A DNA stretch of 64,000 nucleotides. It comes from Pseudaeromonas paramecii. Its GTDB lineage: Bacteria; Pseudomonadota; Gammaproteobacteria; Enterobacterales; Aeromonadaceae. The position numbers and the translations under genes are program-made. Below the pieces are notes generated by a model. It searched no databases. It saw nothing but the letters and a program-made list of their open reading frames with translations, and had not been told where the DNA came from. Positions 17,271 through 24,181 of this stretch are shown piece by piece (within the stretch, counting starts at the first letter, position 1; each line of letters starts with the position of its first letter). The DNA lies in the NCBI RefSeq assembly GCF_039540575.1, contig NZ_BAABFC010000003.1, forward strand, positions 124,001 through 188,000. Direction: 5' to 3'.

Positions 17271-18038
17271 CTAGCGGTAGAAGAGGCTGGGGGGCACCCC
17301 CAGCTCGCGCTTGAACATGGCGCTGAAGGCGCTGGGGCTGGCGTAGCCCAGGGCCAGGGCCACCTCCAGCACCGACTGGCCGAGGGCCAGCCGTTCACAG
17401 GCCTGCCGCAACCGCGCCTGGCGGCGCCACTGGCCCACCGACAGGCCGGTCTCGGCGGCGAAACGCCGCTGCAGGGTGCGCACGTCCATGGCCAGCAGGC
17501 GGGCCCACTCCTTGAGCGGGCGGGGATCATCCGGCTGCTGGCGCAAGGCCTGACACAGGCGCTGCAAGGGCGGCGAGCTGGCATCGGGCAGGGAGAGGGC
17601 CAGGCTGGGCATACGCTGGATTTCGTCCAGCAGCAGCTGCACCAGGCGGCCATCGCGACCGGCCTCGTCGTAATCCAGCGGCAAACTGATGGCGGCCAGG
17701 ATCAGCTCCCGCAACAGGGGCGACACCCCCACCACGCAGCACTCCTCCGGCAGGCCGGCCAGCAACTCAGGCCGGATATAGACGGTGCGCATCTGCACCT
17801 CCCCCAGCATGCGGGTGCTGTGCCAGACCCCGATGGGCACCCAGATGGCCCGGGTGGGCGGCACTATCCAGTGGCCCTGATCGCTCTCCACCAGCATGAC
17901 CCCCTTCACCGCGTAGAGCAGCTGAGCGGTGGGATGCCGGTGCCAGGGCGATTCGGTGCCCGGCGCTCGGTCGAAGGCGCGGGCCACCAGGGGGGCCAGA
18001 CCGGCGTCCTGGCGATGCTCTATGCCAGAGGGCAGCAT
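17271..18038 (-). CDS. AraC family regulator with N-terminal cupin (NimR-like)
   Basis: 255 residues from ATG 18038, which has AGGACAA upstream; a longer frame to 18071 lacks this. The N-terminal cupin (PWHRHPTAQLLYAVKG) is followed by two C-terminal helix-turn-helix motifs ending YASPSAFSAMFKRELG. The layout is typical of AraC regulators that sit beside, and control, an MFS exporter. The divergent Fsr-like exporter gene is the probable target. The inducer is unknown. Confidence 0.85.
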   Translation of the reverse strand: MLPSGIEHRQDAGLAPLVARAFDRAPGTESPWHRHPTAQLLYAVKGVMLVESDQGHWIVPPTRAIWVPIGVWHSTRMLGEVQMRTVYIRPELLAGLPEECCVVGVSPLLRELILAAISLPLDYDEAGRDGRLVQLLLDEIQRMPSLALSLPDASSPPLQRLCQALRQQPDDPRPLKEWARLLAMDVRTLQRRFAAETGLSVGQWRRQARLRQACERLALGQSVLEVALALGYASPSAFSAMFKRELGVPPSLFYR

Positions 18039-18137
18039 AAGTTGTCCTTTTCGCGACGATACTTGACACATGGTAGCACGAAGGTCAGCGACAACACTGA
18101 TAACATGAGCCTGGTCACCGTTTATCCCGAGGTATCC

Positions 18138-19340
18138 ATGTCATCCACCCTTGCCGCCACCGCGGCGTCCCAAGGCGACACCCGCTACAAGGTGCTCGGC
18201 GCCATCAGCGTCTCCCACTTCCTCAACGATCTGCTGCAGTCGCTGATCATCGCCCTCTATCCGCTGTTCAAGAGCAACTACGAGCTCAGCTTCACCCAGA
18301 TCGGCCTGCTGAGCCTGACCTACCAGATCACCGCCTCCTTGCTGCAGCCTGTGGTGGGCTTCTACACCGACAAGCGGCCCCAGCCCTACTCCCTGGTGCT
18401 GGGCATGGGCTGTACCCTGAGCGGCCTGCTGCTGCTGGCCAATGCCGCCAGCTTCCCCCTGCTGCTGCTGGGGGCCATGGTGGTGGGGCTGGGTTCCTCC
18501 ATCTTCCACCCTGAGTCCTCCCGGGTGGCGCGCATGGCCTCCGGCGGTCGCCACGGCCTGGCCCAGTCCATCTTCCAGGTGGGCGGTAACGGCGGCACCG
18601 CCCTGGGACCCCTGCTGGCGGCCCTCATCATCATCCCCCACGGTCAGGGCAGCCTGGCCTGGTTCGCCGTGCTGGCCCTGCTGGCCATGGCGGTGCTGCT
18701 CAAGGTGGGTCAGTGGTACCGCCTGCAACAGCGCCGGCAGGCGGGCCGCCCCAAGCCCCAGGGCCCGGCCCTCTCCCGCCGCCGCATCGCCGTCACCCTG
18801 GGGGTGCTGCTGCTGCTCATCACCTCCAAGTACTTCTACCTGGCGAGCCTGACCAACTACTACACCTTCTACCTGATGGATCACTTCGGTCTGGGGATGC
18901 AGGCGGCCCAGTACCACCTGTTCATCTTCCTGTTCGCCGTGGCCGCCGGCACAGTGCTGGGCGGGCCCATCGGCGACCGCATCGGCCGCAAGCAGGTGAT
19001 CTGGTTCTCCATCCTGGGGGTGGCGCCCTTCACCCTGATACTGCCCCACGTGGGGCTGACCGCCACCACGGCGCTGTCGTTCGTCATCGGCTTCATCCTG
19101 GCGTCGGCCTTCTCGGCCATCATAGTCTACGCCCAGGAGCTGCTGCCGGGCCGGGTGGGCACCATCGCCGGCCTGTTCTTCGGCTTTGCCTTCGGCATGG
19201 CCGGGGTGGGCGCCGCCGTGCTGGGGCACCTGGCCGACAGCCACGGCATCGAGTATGTCTACCGCTTGTGTGCCTACCTGCCGCTGATGGGGGTGATTAC
19301 CGTCTTGCTGCCGAACCTGCACACGCCGCGCCAGCGCTAA
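18138..19340 (+). CDS. fsr: MFS exporter, fosmidomycin-resistance (Fsr) family
   Basis: 400 residues with about twelve hydrophobic helices. The N-terminal stretch HFLNDLLQSLIIALYPLFK and the loop FHPESSRVARMASGG are characteristic of Fsr-type exporters, which pump drugs such as fosmidomycin out by proton antiport. The MFS A-like motifs are GFYTDKRPQP and GPIGDRIGRKQVI. It is divergent from the AraC gene with about 100 bp between the starts. The natural substrate is not known. Confidence 0.85.
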   Translation: MSSTLAATAASQGDTRYKVLGAISVSHFLNDLLQSLIIALYPLFKSNYELSFTQIGLLSLTYQITASLLQPVVGFYTDKRPQPYSLVLGMGCTLSGLLLLANAASFPLLLLGAMVVGLGSSIFHPESSRVARMASGGRHGLAQSIFQVGGNGGTALGPLLAALIIIPHGQGSLAWFAVLALLAMAVLLKVGQWYRLQQRRQAGRPKPQGPALSRRRIAVTLGVLLLLITSKYFYLASLTNYYTFYLMDHFGLGMQAAQYHLFIFLFAVAAGTVLGGPIGDRIGRKQVIWFSILGVAPFTLILPHVGLTATTALSFVIGFILASAFSAIIVYAQELLPGRVGTIAGLFFGFAFGMAGVGAAVLGHLADSHGIEYVYRLCAYLPLMGVITVLLPNLHTPRQR

Positions 19341-19356
19341 TCGAGCCGCGTTGACT

Positions 19357-19378
19357 CCCTCCCCTGCCAAGGGGAGGG
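19357..19378. repeat. REP-like GC hairpin after fsr
   Basis: Arms CCCTCCCCT and AGGGGAGGG around GCCA, followed by GTTGGGGTGGGG. This string type recurs in many proteobacterial genomes as an intergenic repeat. It may also stop transcription from fsr, though no T-run follows. Confidence 0.5.
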
Positions 19379-19442
19379 TTGGGGTGGGGTCGCTTTGGAG
19401 TGGCTCAACGCCGTTAATGTGATTCATCCAGCACTGTTTTGC

Positions 19443-19801
19443 CCGTTACGCCCTGATCGCGCATCGAGCCTTTCTTTAACTCCGCTGGCGCGGGGGCGCC
19501 AAGGGGCGGTCATGCCACCGCCCCTTAACCCCGGGCACTCCCCGCTGTCTGGGCCTGCGGCTTCCCTCGTCGTTCACGCCGGGCTTGGGGAACGTCATCA
19601 ACGTCCGCTGCGCCCTCCCTGGCTGCGCATTCCACTCGGGCTATCCCTGCCCTCGCGCCAAACCGGGCCGGGATACTCAATCCCGTCCCTTTCCGGTTTG
19701 GCCCCAGCGTGATGATGACTGGCTCGGCATCCCAGCCTCGCCTCCCCGCCCGCCGCGTCCTCCTCGGCCAGACAGAGGGGAGCCCGCTCCCGTTAGCCAG
19801 C
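19443..19801 (+). repeat. Dispersed hairpin element, copy C (longest)
   Basis: Begins CCGTTACGCCC and ends CCCGTTAGCCAGC. The central hairpin has arms AAGGGGCGGT and ACCGCCCCTT around loop CATGCC. The second module is a nested hairpin: outer arms GCCAAACCGG and CCGGTTTGGC, inner arms GGGAT and ATCCC around ACTCA. The module is also present in copy E. This copy marks the left side of the AT-rich island. Confidence 0.85.
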
Positions 19802-20025
19802 CCGTGCCAGATGGCAGGTTTCAGGGCCTCACCGGCAACCCAGCGGTTAGAAAAATGCACCCGGGTGTCGAACAAGACGCCGAGATGGCAAAAGCGGAAC
19901 GGACTAACCCATTCCAAACAGTCTGTTTGACAGATGCCCAAATGTGACCTACGCGAATGTCAAAGCACGCAAAGGACGGTTAGGATAGGACTCAAAATAG
20001 GTAGGGACACCGGCAGCAGGTTGGG

Positions 20026-20063
20026 GGCTGAAGACCCAGGGGCGGTAGCCTGGGTGTTAGGCC
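20026..20063. repeat. Imperfect inverted repeat ending in GTTAGGC
   Basis: 15-bp arms GGCTGAAGACCCAGG and CCTGGGTGTTAGGCC pair with three mismatches around GGCGGTAG. GTTAGGC fits the integron core GTTRRRY only at most positions, and the whole is shorter than a normal attC site, so it may be a remnant or a coincidence. Confidence 0.3.
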
Positions 20064-20136
20064 AAAGACCAAGCCCAATCCAAGCGCTGATCCACAGTGC
20101 AAATGATCAAGAACAACACGATCAGGTCCCACCGCG

Positions 20137-20162
20137 GGATAGGTGGCCAATTTGCCGCCTAG
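20137..20162. repeat. Short palindromic repeat, unit 1
   Basis: GGATAGGTGGC, then CAATTT, then GCCGCCTAG; the arms pair with one G-T type mismatch. The same unit recurs at 20262 and an inverted half at about 20243 (TAGGCGGC). Confidence 0.4.
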
Positions 20163-20261
20163 CCACACAGGGCAAGCAAGGGGCATGTTTTTTGCTGCCC
20201 GGACAATGGGTTGCAAGGCACACCCGCGTTGCATCACGGAACTAGGCGGCATGTGCCCCGT

Positions 20262-20285
20262 GGATAGGTGGCAAAATGCCGCTTA
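20262..20285. repeat. Short palindromic repeat, unit 2
   Basis: GGATAGGTGGC, AAAAT, GCCGCTTA: second copy of the unit at 20137, 26 bp before the SD of the first island gene. Confidence 0.4.
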
Positions 20286-20323
20286 ATAAACTGTTCGGCC
20301 TATTCCAGCAAAGGAGCACTTAA

Positions 20324-21121
20324 TTGATCGAGAAGGTTAGTCACGTAAAGAATCCTCTTACGGTCATAGCCATATTTGCCGGTCTCGCTGAGGTTAGTGG
20401 CACCGTGGTTCTGCCGTTTCTGGAAAAGGATACTCAGCAGACCTACGTCTGGTTTCTCATGGCATTTCCGTGCCTCTTGGTACTGCTGTTCTTCATAACG
20501 CTCCTCGTAAAACATTACGTGCTCTATGCGCCGTCTGACTTCAGAGACGACAAGCTCTTTGCTGATCTATTCGTTCGAGGTTCTGGCGCTGTCCGTGTCC
20601 AAAAACTGGAAGAGGAAATTGCGGCCGAAGCCGTATCCGAAGCATCACCTCAGCAAGACACACCCGAAACTATCTTGGCCAAGGATGTCCTTAAACGTGA
20701 TGTCCGTGCTACAGCTCTGCTAGCCGAAGAATTGGTATTGGCAAAATTGAGCAAAGATCTTGGTGTGCAGTTTGATCGAAACGTAACGCCTCGTGGTCAG
20801 CCCAATATCATGTTCGATGCTGTCGCAATAGCTCCCGGTAGAACCTTGGCAATTGAAGTCAAATTCACTCGTCAAGGCATGTACCCACGCGAGTTTCTGG
20901 CCCGGACTTTTGATCGTGTGCAGTCTTTCATCGCAACACTCCCGGAGGAGCTTCGTCGCAACTTTCAGTTTGTATTCGCAGTTGCTGCCGATACGGAGGT
21001 TCCTGAACGCCTAGACATGCTCAAGTCGCGCATCACGCGAGTTGCAGCCGATTACCCATTCAACACTCGAGTAGAGATATATAACTTCTCCGAGCTAGAG
21101 AAAGAGTTCAATGTCAAATAG
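20324..21121 (+). CDS. Membrane-anchored PD-(D/E)XK nuclease-like protein
   Basis: 265 residues starting at TTG 20324, which has AAGGAG 7 bp upstream and an in-frame stop directly before it. Two hydrophobic helices (about 11-33 and 41-63) anchor the N-terminus, then a charged linker leads to a nuclease core with Asp165, Glu178 and Lys180 (FDAVAIAPG then IEVKF), the D...ExK pattern of restriction endonuclease-like folds, with an upstream Glu helix (AEELVLAKL). A membrane-tethered nuclease of this type could act on incoming DNA, as in some phage-defence proteins. The role is inferred from fold and context. The base composition is less AT-rich than in the following genes. Confidence 0.7.
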   Translation: MIEKVSHVKNPLTVIAIFAGLAEVSGTVVLPFLEKDTQQTYVWFLMAFPCLLVLLFFITLLVKHYVLYAPSDFRDDKLFADLFVRGSGAVRVQKLEEEIAAEAVSEASPQQDTPETILAKDVLKRDVRATALLAEELVLAKLSKDLGVQFDRNVTPRGQPNIMFDAVAIAPGRTLAIEVKFTRQGMYPREFLARTFDRVQSFIATLPEELRRNFQFVFAVAADTEVPERLDMLKSRITRVAADYPFNTRVEIYNFSELEKEFNVK

Positions 21122-21133
21122 GCCGAATCCATC

Positions 21134-21188
21134 ATTCCACCGGACCTGCGCGAAAAGCCGCGCAGGCCGGTGAATTCAGACGTTACAA
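21134..21188 (+). repeat. attC-like hairpin between the first two island genes
   Basis: Long stem: left blocks CACCGG and CCTGCGCG pair with CGCGCAGG and CCGGTG, with an unpaired A (21144) and a further unpaired C on the left arm only, as with extrahelical bases of attC sites. It ends CGTTACAAG. The outer R box pairs poorly, so this is at best a degenerate site; it could simply be a transcript-end hairpin. Confidence 0.4.
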
Positions 21189-21202
21189 GCCACGAGTAAA
21201 AA

Positions 21203-22126
21203 ATGAAATATTGCATTCAAATACTTGCTCTGGGAAAGCATCCTGAGATAGAACTATCAGAGAATGATTTTCAAGAATTAAAGAGCGCAAGAGAAAAGCT
21301 ATCTGCGAGCTTAGGGATCACTGAGAAATTTGAGCTAATGCTGCAGAATTTTATCGAACTAGAAAAAGAATTACTTATTAACTCAGCCGATTTAATTGTG
21401 TCTCCATTTAGTCATTATTCACAAGCCTTTGATTCAAAGCTTACTCTAAATAGACGGATCGTAAACCTATTAACGTCAACAAAGATTTACGTCGATCAAG
21501 CAACTAAGCACATTCGACCTTTCTTTGAAGACAAAGGTGAAGTAAAAAAAGAAGTAAAGTCATATTTCTGTGAAGAACACGATAATTCCGAACATTACCG
21601 TTTTATGGAAGCTCTACGCAACCATGTTCAGCATGATGGTTTAGCCGTCCATAATTTATCTTATCCATATAGATGGATAGGTGAAGAACCAAACAAACTA
21701 ATGGAGTGCAGAACTGAAATATTCTCCAGAAAAGATCTCCTTGAGGAAGATAAGGATTTCAAACGAGCAGTTCTTTCTGAAATGGATGAAAAAGTAGATA
21801 TTAATGTCTCTGCAAGAGAATATGTAGGGTGTTTAAAGCGCATTCATTTAAAACTACAAGACCTCATAGGTAATCAGACAACTCAAGCCCGAGAGCTGTT
21901 TGAGAAATATATAAGCGAGTATGAGCATATTAATAATGGGCAAGTTATTGGCTTGTATGCCCTATCAAAAGAAGAAGGTGAGCCAATCGATAAGATTGTT
22001 GATAAATTCAGCATATTACTTGATTGGGATGATATTCGCGTAAAGCTTAATAACAAACATAAATCTCTGGGTAAAATAGAAAAGATGTTTGTCTCAGGTG
22101 CGCTTATAACAAGTAAATCCAGGTGA
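21203..22126 (+). CDS. HEPN-like protein of unknown function
   Basis: 307 residues, largely helical, strongly AT-rich gene. The stretch ALRNHVQHDGLAVH holds Arg139, Asn140 and His144, an R-N-x3-H pattern typical of HEPN ribonuclease domains found in abortive-infection and toxin proteins. No other known domain was recognised. Its last 23 bases lie within the attC site that follows, an arrangement common for cassette genes. A single motif match in a helical protein is not proof; a HEPN assignment should be treated as likely but open. Confidence 0.55.
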   Translation: MKYCIQILALGKHPEIELSENDFQELKSAREKLSASLGITEKFELMLQNFIELEKELLINSADLIVSPFSHYSQAFDSKLTLNRRIVNLLTSTKIYVDQATKHIRPFFEDKGEVKKEVKSYFCEEHDNSEHYRFMEALRNHVQHDGLAVHNLSYPYRWIGEEPNKLMECRTEIFSRKDLLEEDKDFKRAVLSEMDEKVDINVSAREYVGCLKRIHLKLQDLIGNQTTQARELFEKYISEYEHINNGQVIGLYALSKEEGEPIDKIVDKFSILLDWDDIRVKLNNKHKSLGKIEKMFVSGALITSKSR

Positions 22127-22158
22127 TGCCTGCGGCGCACCTGATTTAGGCGTTAGCC
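22104..22158 (+). repeat. attC (59-base element) recombination site
   Basis: Full attC layout in 55 bp. R'' TTATAAC (22104-22110); spacer AAG facing GGC, unpaired; L'' TAAATC pairs perfectly with L' GATTTA; a single extrahelical C (22120); stem AGGTG with CACCT; a 12-base terminal loop; R' GTTAGCC (22152-22158). R boxes pair over TAAC/GTTA. It begins inside the 3' end of the preceding gene. Confidence 0.6.
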
Positions 22159-22184
22159 AGCAATCTGGAAAATAGGAAGAATTA

Positions 22185-22586
22185 ATGCAAACTACGTATG
22201 AGCAAGCGGAAATTAAAGTTCTTGAATATGTCGAAGGCGAAACTGTTAACGCTTTTGAATTGGGTTATTTCCTGTATTTTTTTAGGTCTGCATATGTTGC
22301 ATGCGTAAACGCCACACGAGATAAAGAGATTGACCTAAACGAGTTAGGTAATATCACCAAGGAAGAATTAAAAGTAATATTGGACGATAAAGCATCAAAT
22401 TTATGGATGGTAGATTTAGAGCAAGAGTTGGATTTAGAGTTCATTGAAATATCTAAAAACAGTCCTTTAAAATTTGTAGCGAAAACAGCAGGTGGCTGTC
22501 TCGTAGCTTTAACCCTTGCAGTTATTCTCTCCGGTGGAAAGGCAAATGTTTACGCTGGGGAATTCGAGGGCCGTAGGGGCGATTAG
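22185..22586 (+). CDS. Small membrane protein of unknown function, 3' end made by a repeat
   Basis: 133 residues. An acidic N-terminal half is followed by one hydrophobic helix near residues 100-117 (GGCLVALTLAVILSGG). The gene reads into a REP-like element: the last residues EGRRGD and the TAG stop come from that repeat. The original protein was therefore probably longer and has been capped by the insertion. AGGAAGAATTA precedes the ATG. It starts 27 bp after the attC site. No family was recognised. Confidence 0.6.
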   Translation: MQTTYEQAEIKVLEYVEGETVNAFELGYFLYFFRSAYVACVNATRDKEIDLNELGNITKEELKVILDDKASNLWMVDLEQELDLEFIEISKNSPLKFVAKTAGGCLVALTLAVILSGGKANVYAGEFEGRRGD

Positions 22587-22602
22587 CGCAGCGTAATCGC
22601 CC
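22571..22602. repeat. REP-like palindrome, copy 1
   Basis: CCGTAGGGGCGATTA followed by GCGCAGCGTAATCGCCC: arms GGGCGATTA-like and TAATCGCCC. The same sequence recurs at 23433, and in truncated form at 60344. It supplies the stop of the preceding gene. Confidence 0.75.
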
Positions 22603-22744
22603 AAACCAATAAGATCCCAGGCCAAACCGGATAAAATAAAACCCAAAGCTCACCCACTGAGATGTCAATCTGCTGGGCTTATTGCCATCGCCGACTTAAT
22701 GATTGCTTTGCACATTATTAAATATGGGGCAGGCCTGCGGTAAA

Positions 22745-22776
22745 CGTTGGGCTTCGCAGGCTCAGCCCAACCTACG
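22745..22776. repeat. REP-like palindrome of the GTTGGGCTTCG type
   Basis: Arms GTTGGGCT and AGCCCAAC around TCGCAGGCTC, followed by CTACG. This type of palindrome occurs in intergenic regions of many gammaproteobacteria. CGTTAGGA follows 5 bp later, an attC-like core without a matching partner. Confidence 0.65.
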
Positions 22777-22833
22777 CACTCGTTAGGAACAATTCATCAA
22801 CCAACACCCAAACCACATCTAAAGGAGCACTTT

Positions 22834-23394
22834 GTGGTAGACGAAAATCAATCATCAAATGACAAAACAAACGAAGAGAAAGATTCCGTGAAAACAAATA
22901 AAAGGGGTGGTTTCTTCTCCTCTTTTATGACATTTTCAATATGGCTTGTAATTGGCTCAACCTTGTTATGGAATTGGGATGGATTCTGGCAAACAGATAT
23001 AAAATTTCTGAACGAAACTCAGAAAGGCTTTTTTCCTTCTAAATATAGTGAAGAACAGTTGAAGGTTTCCAGGATTTCCAGGAACAACAAACTAATTGAT
23101 GATATTAATGACCGTTTGGAAAGGGCAGAGAAGCGCTCTGAAAGTGAGGTTGTTAAAGCGTTACAAGAAAGAGACATTGCACTTTCTGAACTTGATAAAG
23201 CAAAGACAGAGCTCAACAGTTACCTTGAAAGAGAAAATACAAAATGCAGGTATTACGACTCTGCGCTTAGAATGATCGATCATCTTACCAAAAAATATTC
23301 TGAGGATGAGCTTGGACGGGTTTTGAGCTGCACTAGCTTTGAGTGTGAAAAAATTCTTTACTATCGAAAAGAAGCAACAGCAATCTGCAATTGA
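22834..23394 (+). CDS. Single-pass membrane protein with coiled coil
   Basis: 186 residues from GTG 22834, which follows AAAGGAG by 6 bp; an upstream in-frame TTG lies inside the REP palindrome and was rejected. A short charged N-terminus is followed by one hydrophobic helix at about residues 30-48 and then a long charged helix (about 70-145) with coiled-coil-like heptads. The C-terminal part has four cysteines. Inside-positive charges before the helix suggest that the coiled coil faces the periplasm. No family was recognised. Confidence 0.6.
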   Translation: MVDENQSSNDKTNEEKDSVKTNKRGGFFSSFMTFSIWLVIGSTLLWNWDGFWQTDIKFLNETQKGFFPSKYSEEQLKVSRISRNNKLIDDINDRLERAEKRSESEVVKALQERDIALSELDKAKTELNSYLERENTKCRYYDSALRMIDHLTKKYSEDELGRVLSCTSFECEKILYYRKEATAICN

Positions 23395-23432
23395 TCGCCA
23401 AACAAGCGCATTGTGGTGGGACTGATAAAGGA

Positions 23433-23464
23433 CCGTAGGGGCGATTAGCGCAGCGTAATCGCCC
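23433..23464. repeat. REP-like palindrome, copy 2
   Basis: Same 32-bp sequence as at 22571, 38 bp after the stop of the coiled-coil gene. Two copies 860 bp apart could recombine and remove the gene between them. Confidence 0.75.
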
Positions 23465-23495
23465 ACATAGAAAACAAACCAAGCACCTGAGAATC

Positions 23496-24149
23496 ATGGA
23501 CAATAAGTTAATCAACCATTTAAGATCATTTAACTCAAAAGAGCGGTTTTATCTGATTGGCGAAATATTAGGAAACCCCTCGTTCAAATTGTCTGCCACT
23601 TTTTGCAATAAGTTATCATAACAAATAGGGGTAACTGTTCCACAAAATTCATTTGCCGCGCTTGATTACCATCTGGACTGGTTGTATGCGAGCTTGATTC
23701 TAGCTCAAGAAGAAGATGTCAGCACTGTTCATTTGAATAATAATGATATTATCAAGGGTCACCAAGAAGATATGGACTTCATTATCGCCTTTGAAAAGGA
23801 CGGTGTGACACATATTGTTCTTATAGAGGCGAAAGGAGTTACAAGTTGGGGAAATAAACAGATGAACTCAAAAGTCAGCCGCCTAAAGCTAATATTTGAA
23901 GATAACCACTGCCACAACGTCAAACCACACTTGGTTTTTCTCTCACCAAGCAAACCCCAAAAACTAGAAATGCAGACTTGGTCGGCCTGGATGAAGAAAG
24001 ACGGCTCAGATAATGACTTTAAATTTATCCCGCTATCGCTACCTTGCGGACTAATGTTTGTCACTCGACATAAAGAACCGGATTCGAATGGGAAAGAGAT
24101 AACCAAATGGACAACAAAAGCCCGACGGTACGTATGCAAAAACAGCTAA
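23496..24149 (+). pseudogene. PD-(D/E)XK nuclease-like gene interrupted by an in-frame TAA
   Basis: From ATG 23496 one reading frame runs to 24149 and is interrupted only by TAA at 23619-23621 (codon 42). Protein-like sequence continues in the same frame on both sides (ATFCNKLS before, QIGVTVPQNSF after). The downstream part has the nuclease pattern DMDFIIAF, then IEAKGV, with an N-terminal helical half, 217 sense codons in total. Translation could restart only at a poor TTG (23682). The simplest reading is a recent nonsense mutation; recoding or a sequencing error cannot be excluded. Confidence 0.65.
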
Positions 24150-24181
24150 ATTCAGTCTTGCACTTAGATTAAGGATGCATC

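Larger units (their letters stand above)
19802..20323. other. Left junction of the AT-rich island
   Basis: About 520 bp without a supported gene. It holds an imperfect inverted repeat ending in GTTAGGC (20026-20063) and two related short palindromic repeats (20137-20162 and 20262-20285). The candidate open frames here lack ribosome-binding sites and family resemblance. Confidence 0.6.

Noticed and set aside
19357..19378. GC hairpin after fsr as a Rho-independent terminator
   Set aside because: No T-run follows; listed as a repeat instead.
19585..19947. Open frames in and after repeat copy C
   Set aside because: Similar translations in copies B and C reflect the shared DNA repeat, with gaps that break the frame; no ribosome-binding site.
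19934..20245. 103-codon frame at the left junction of the island
   Set aside because: No SD, no family, runs across palindromic repeats.
22777..22800. GTTAGGA as a further attC end
   Set aside because: No complementary R'' partner or L boxes could be found upstream; the region is filled with REP palindromes.
22747..22833. TTG start upstream of the coiled-coil gene
   Set aside because: Lies inside a REP-like palindrome; GTG 22834 has a strong SD.
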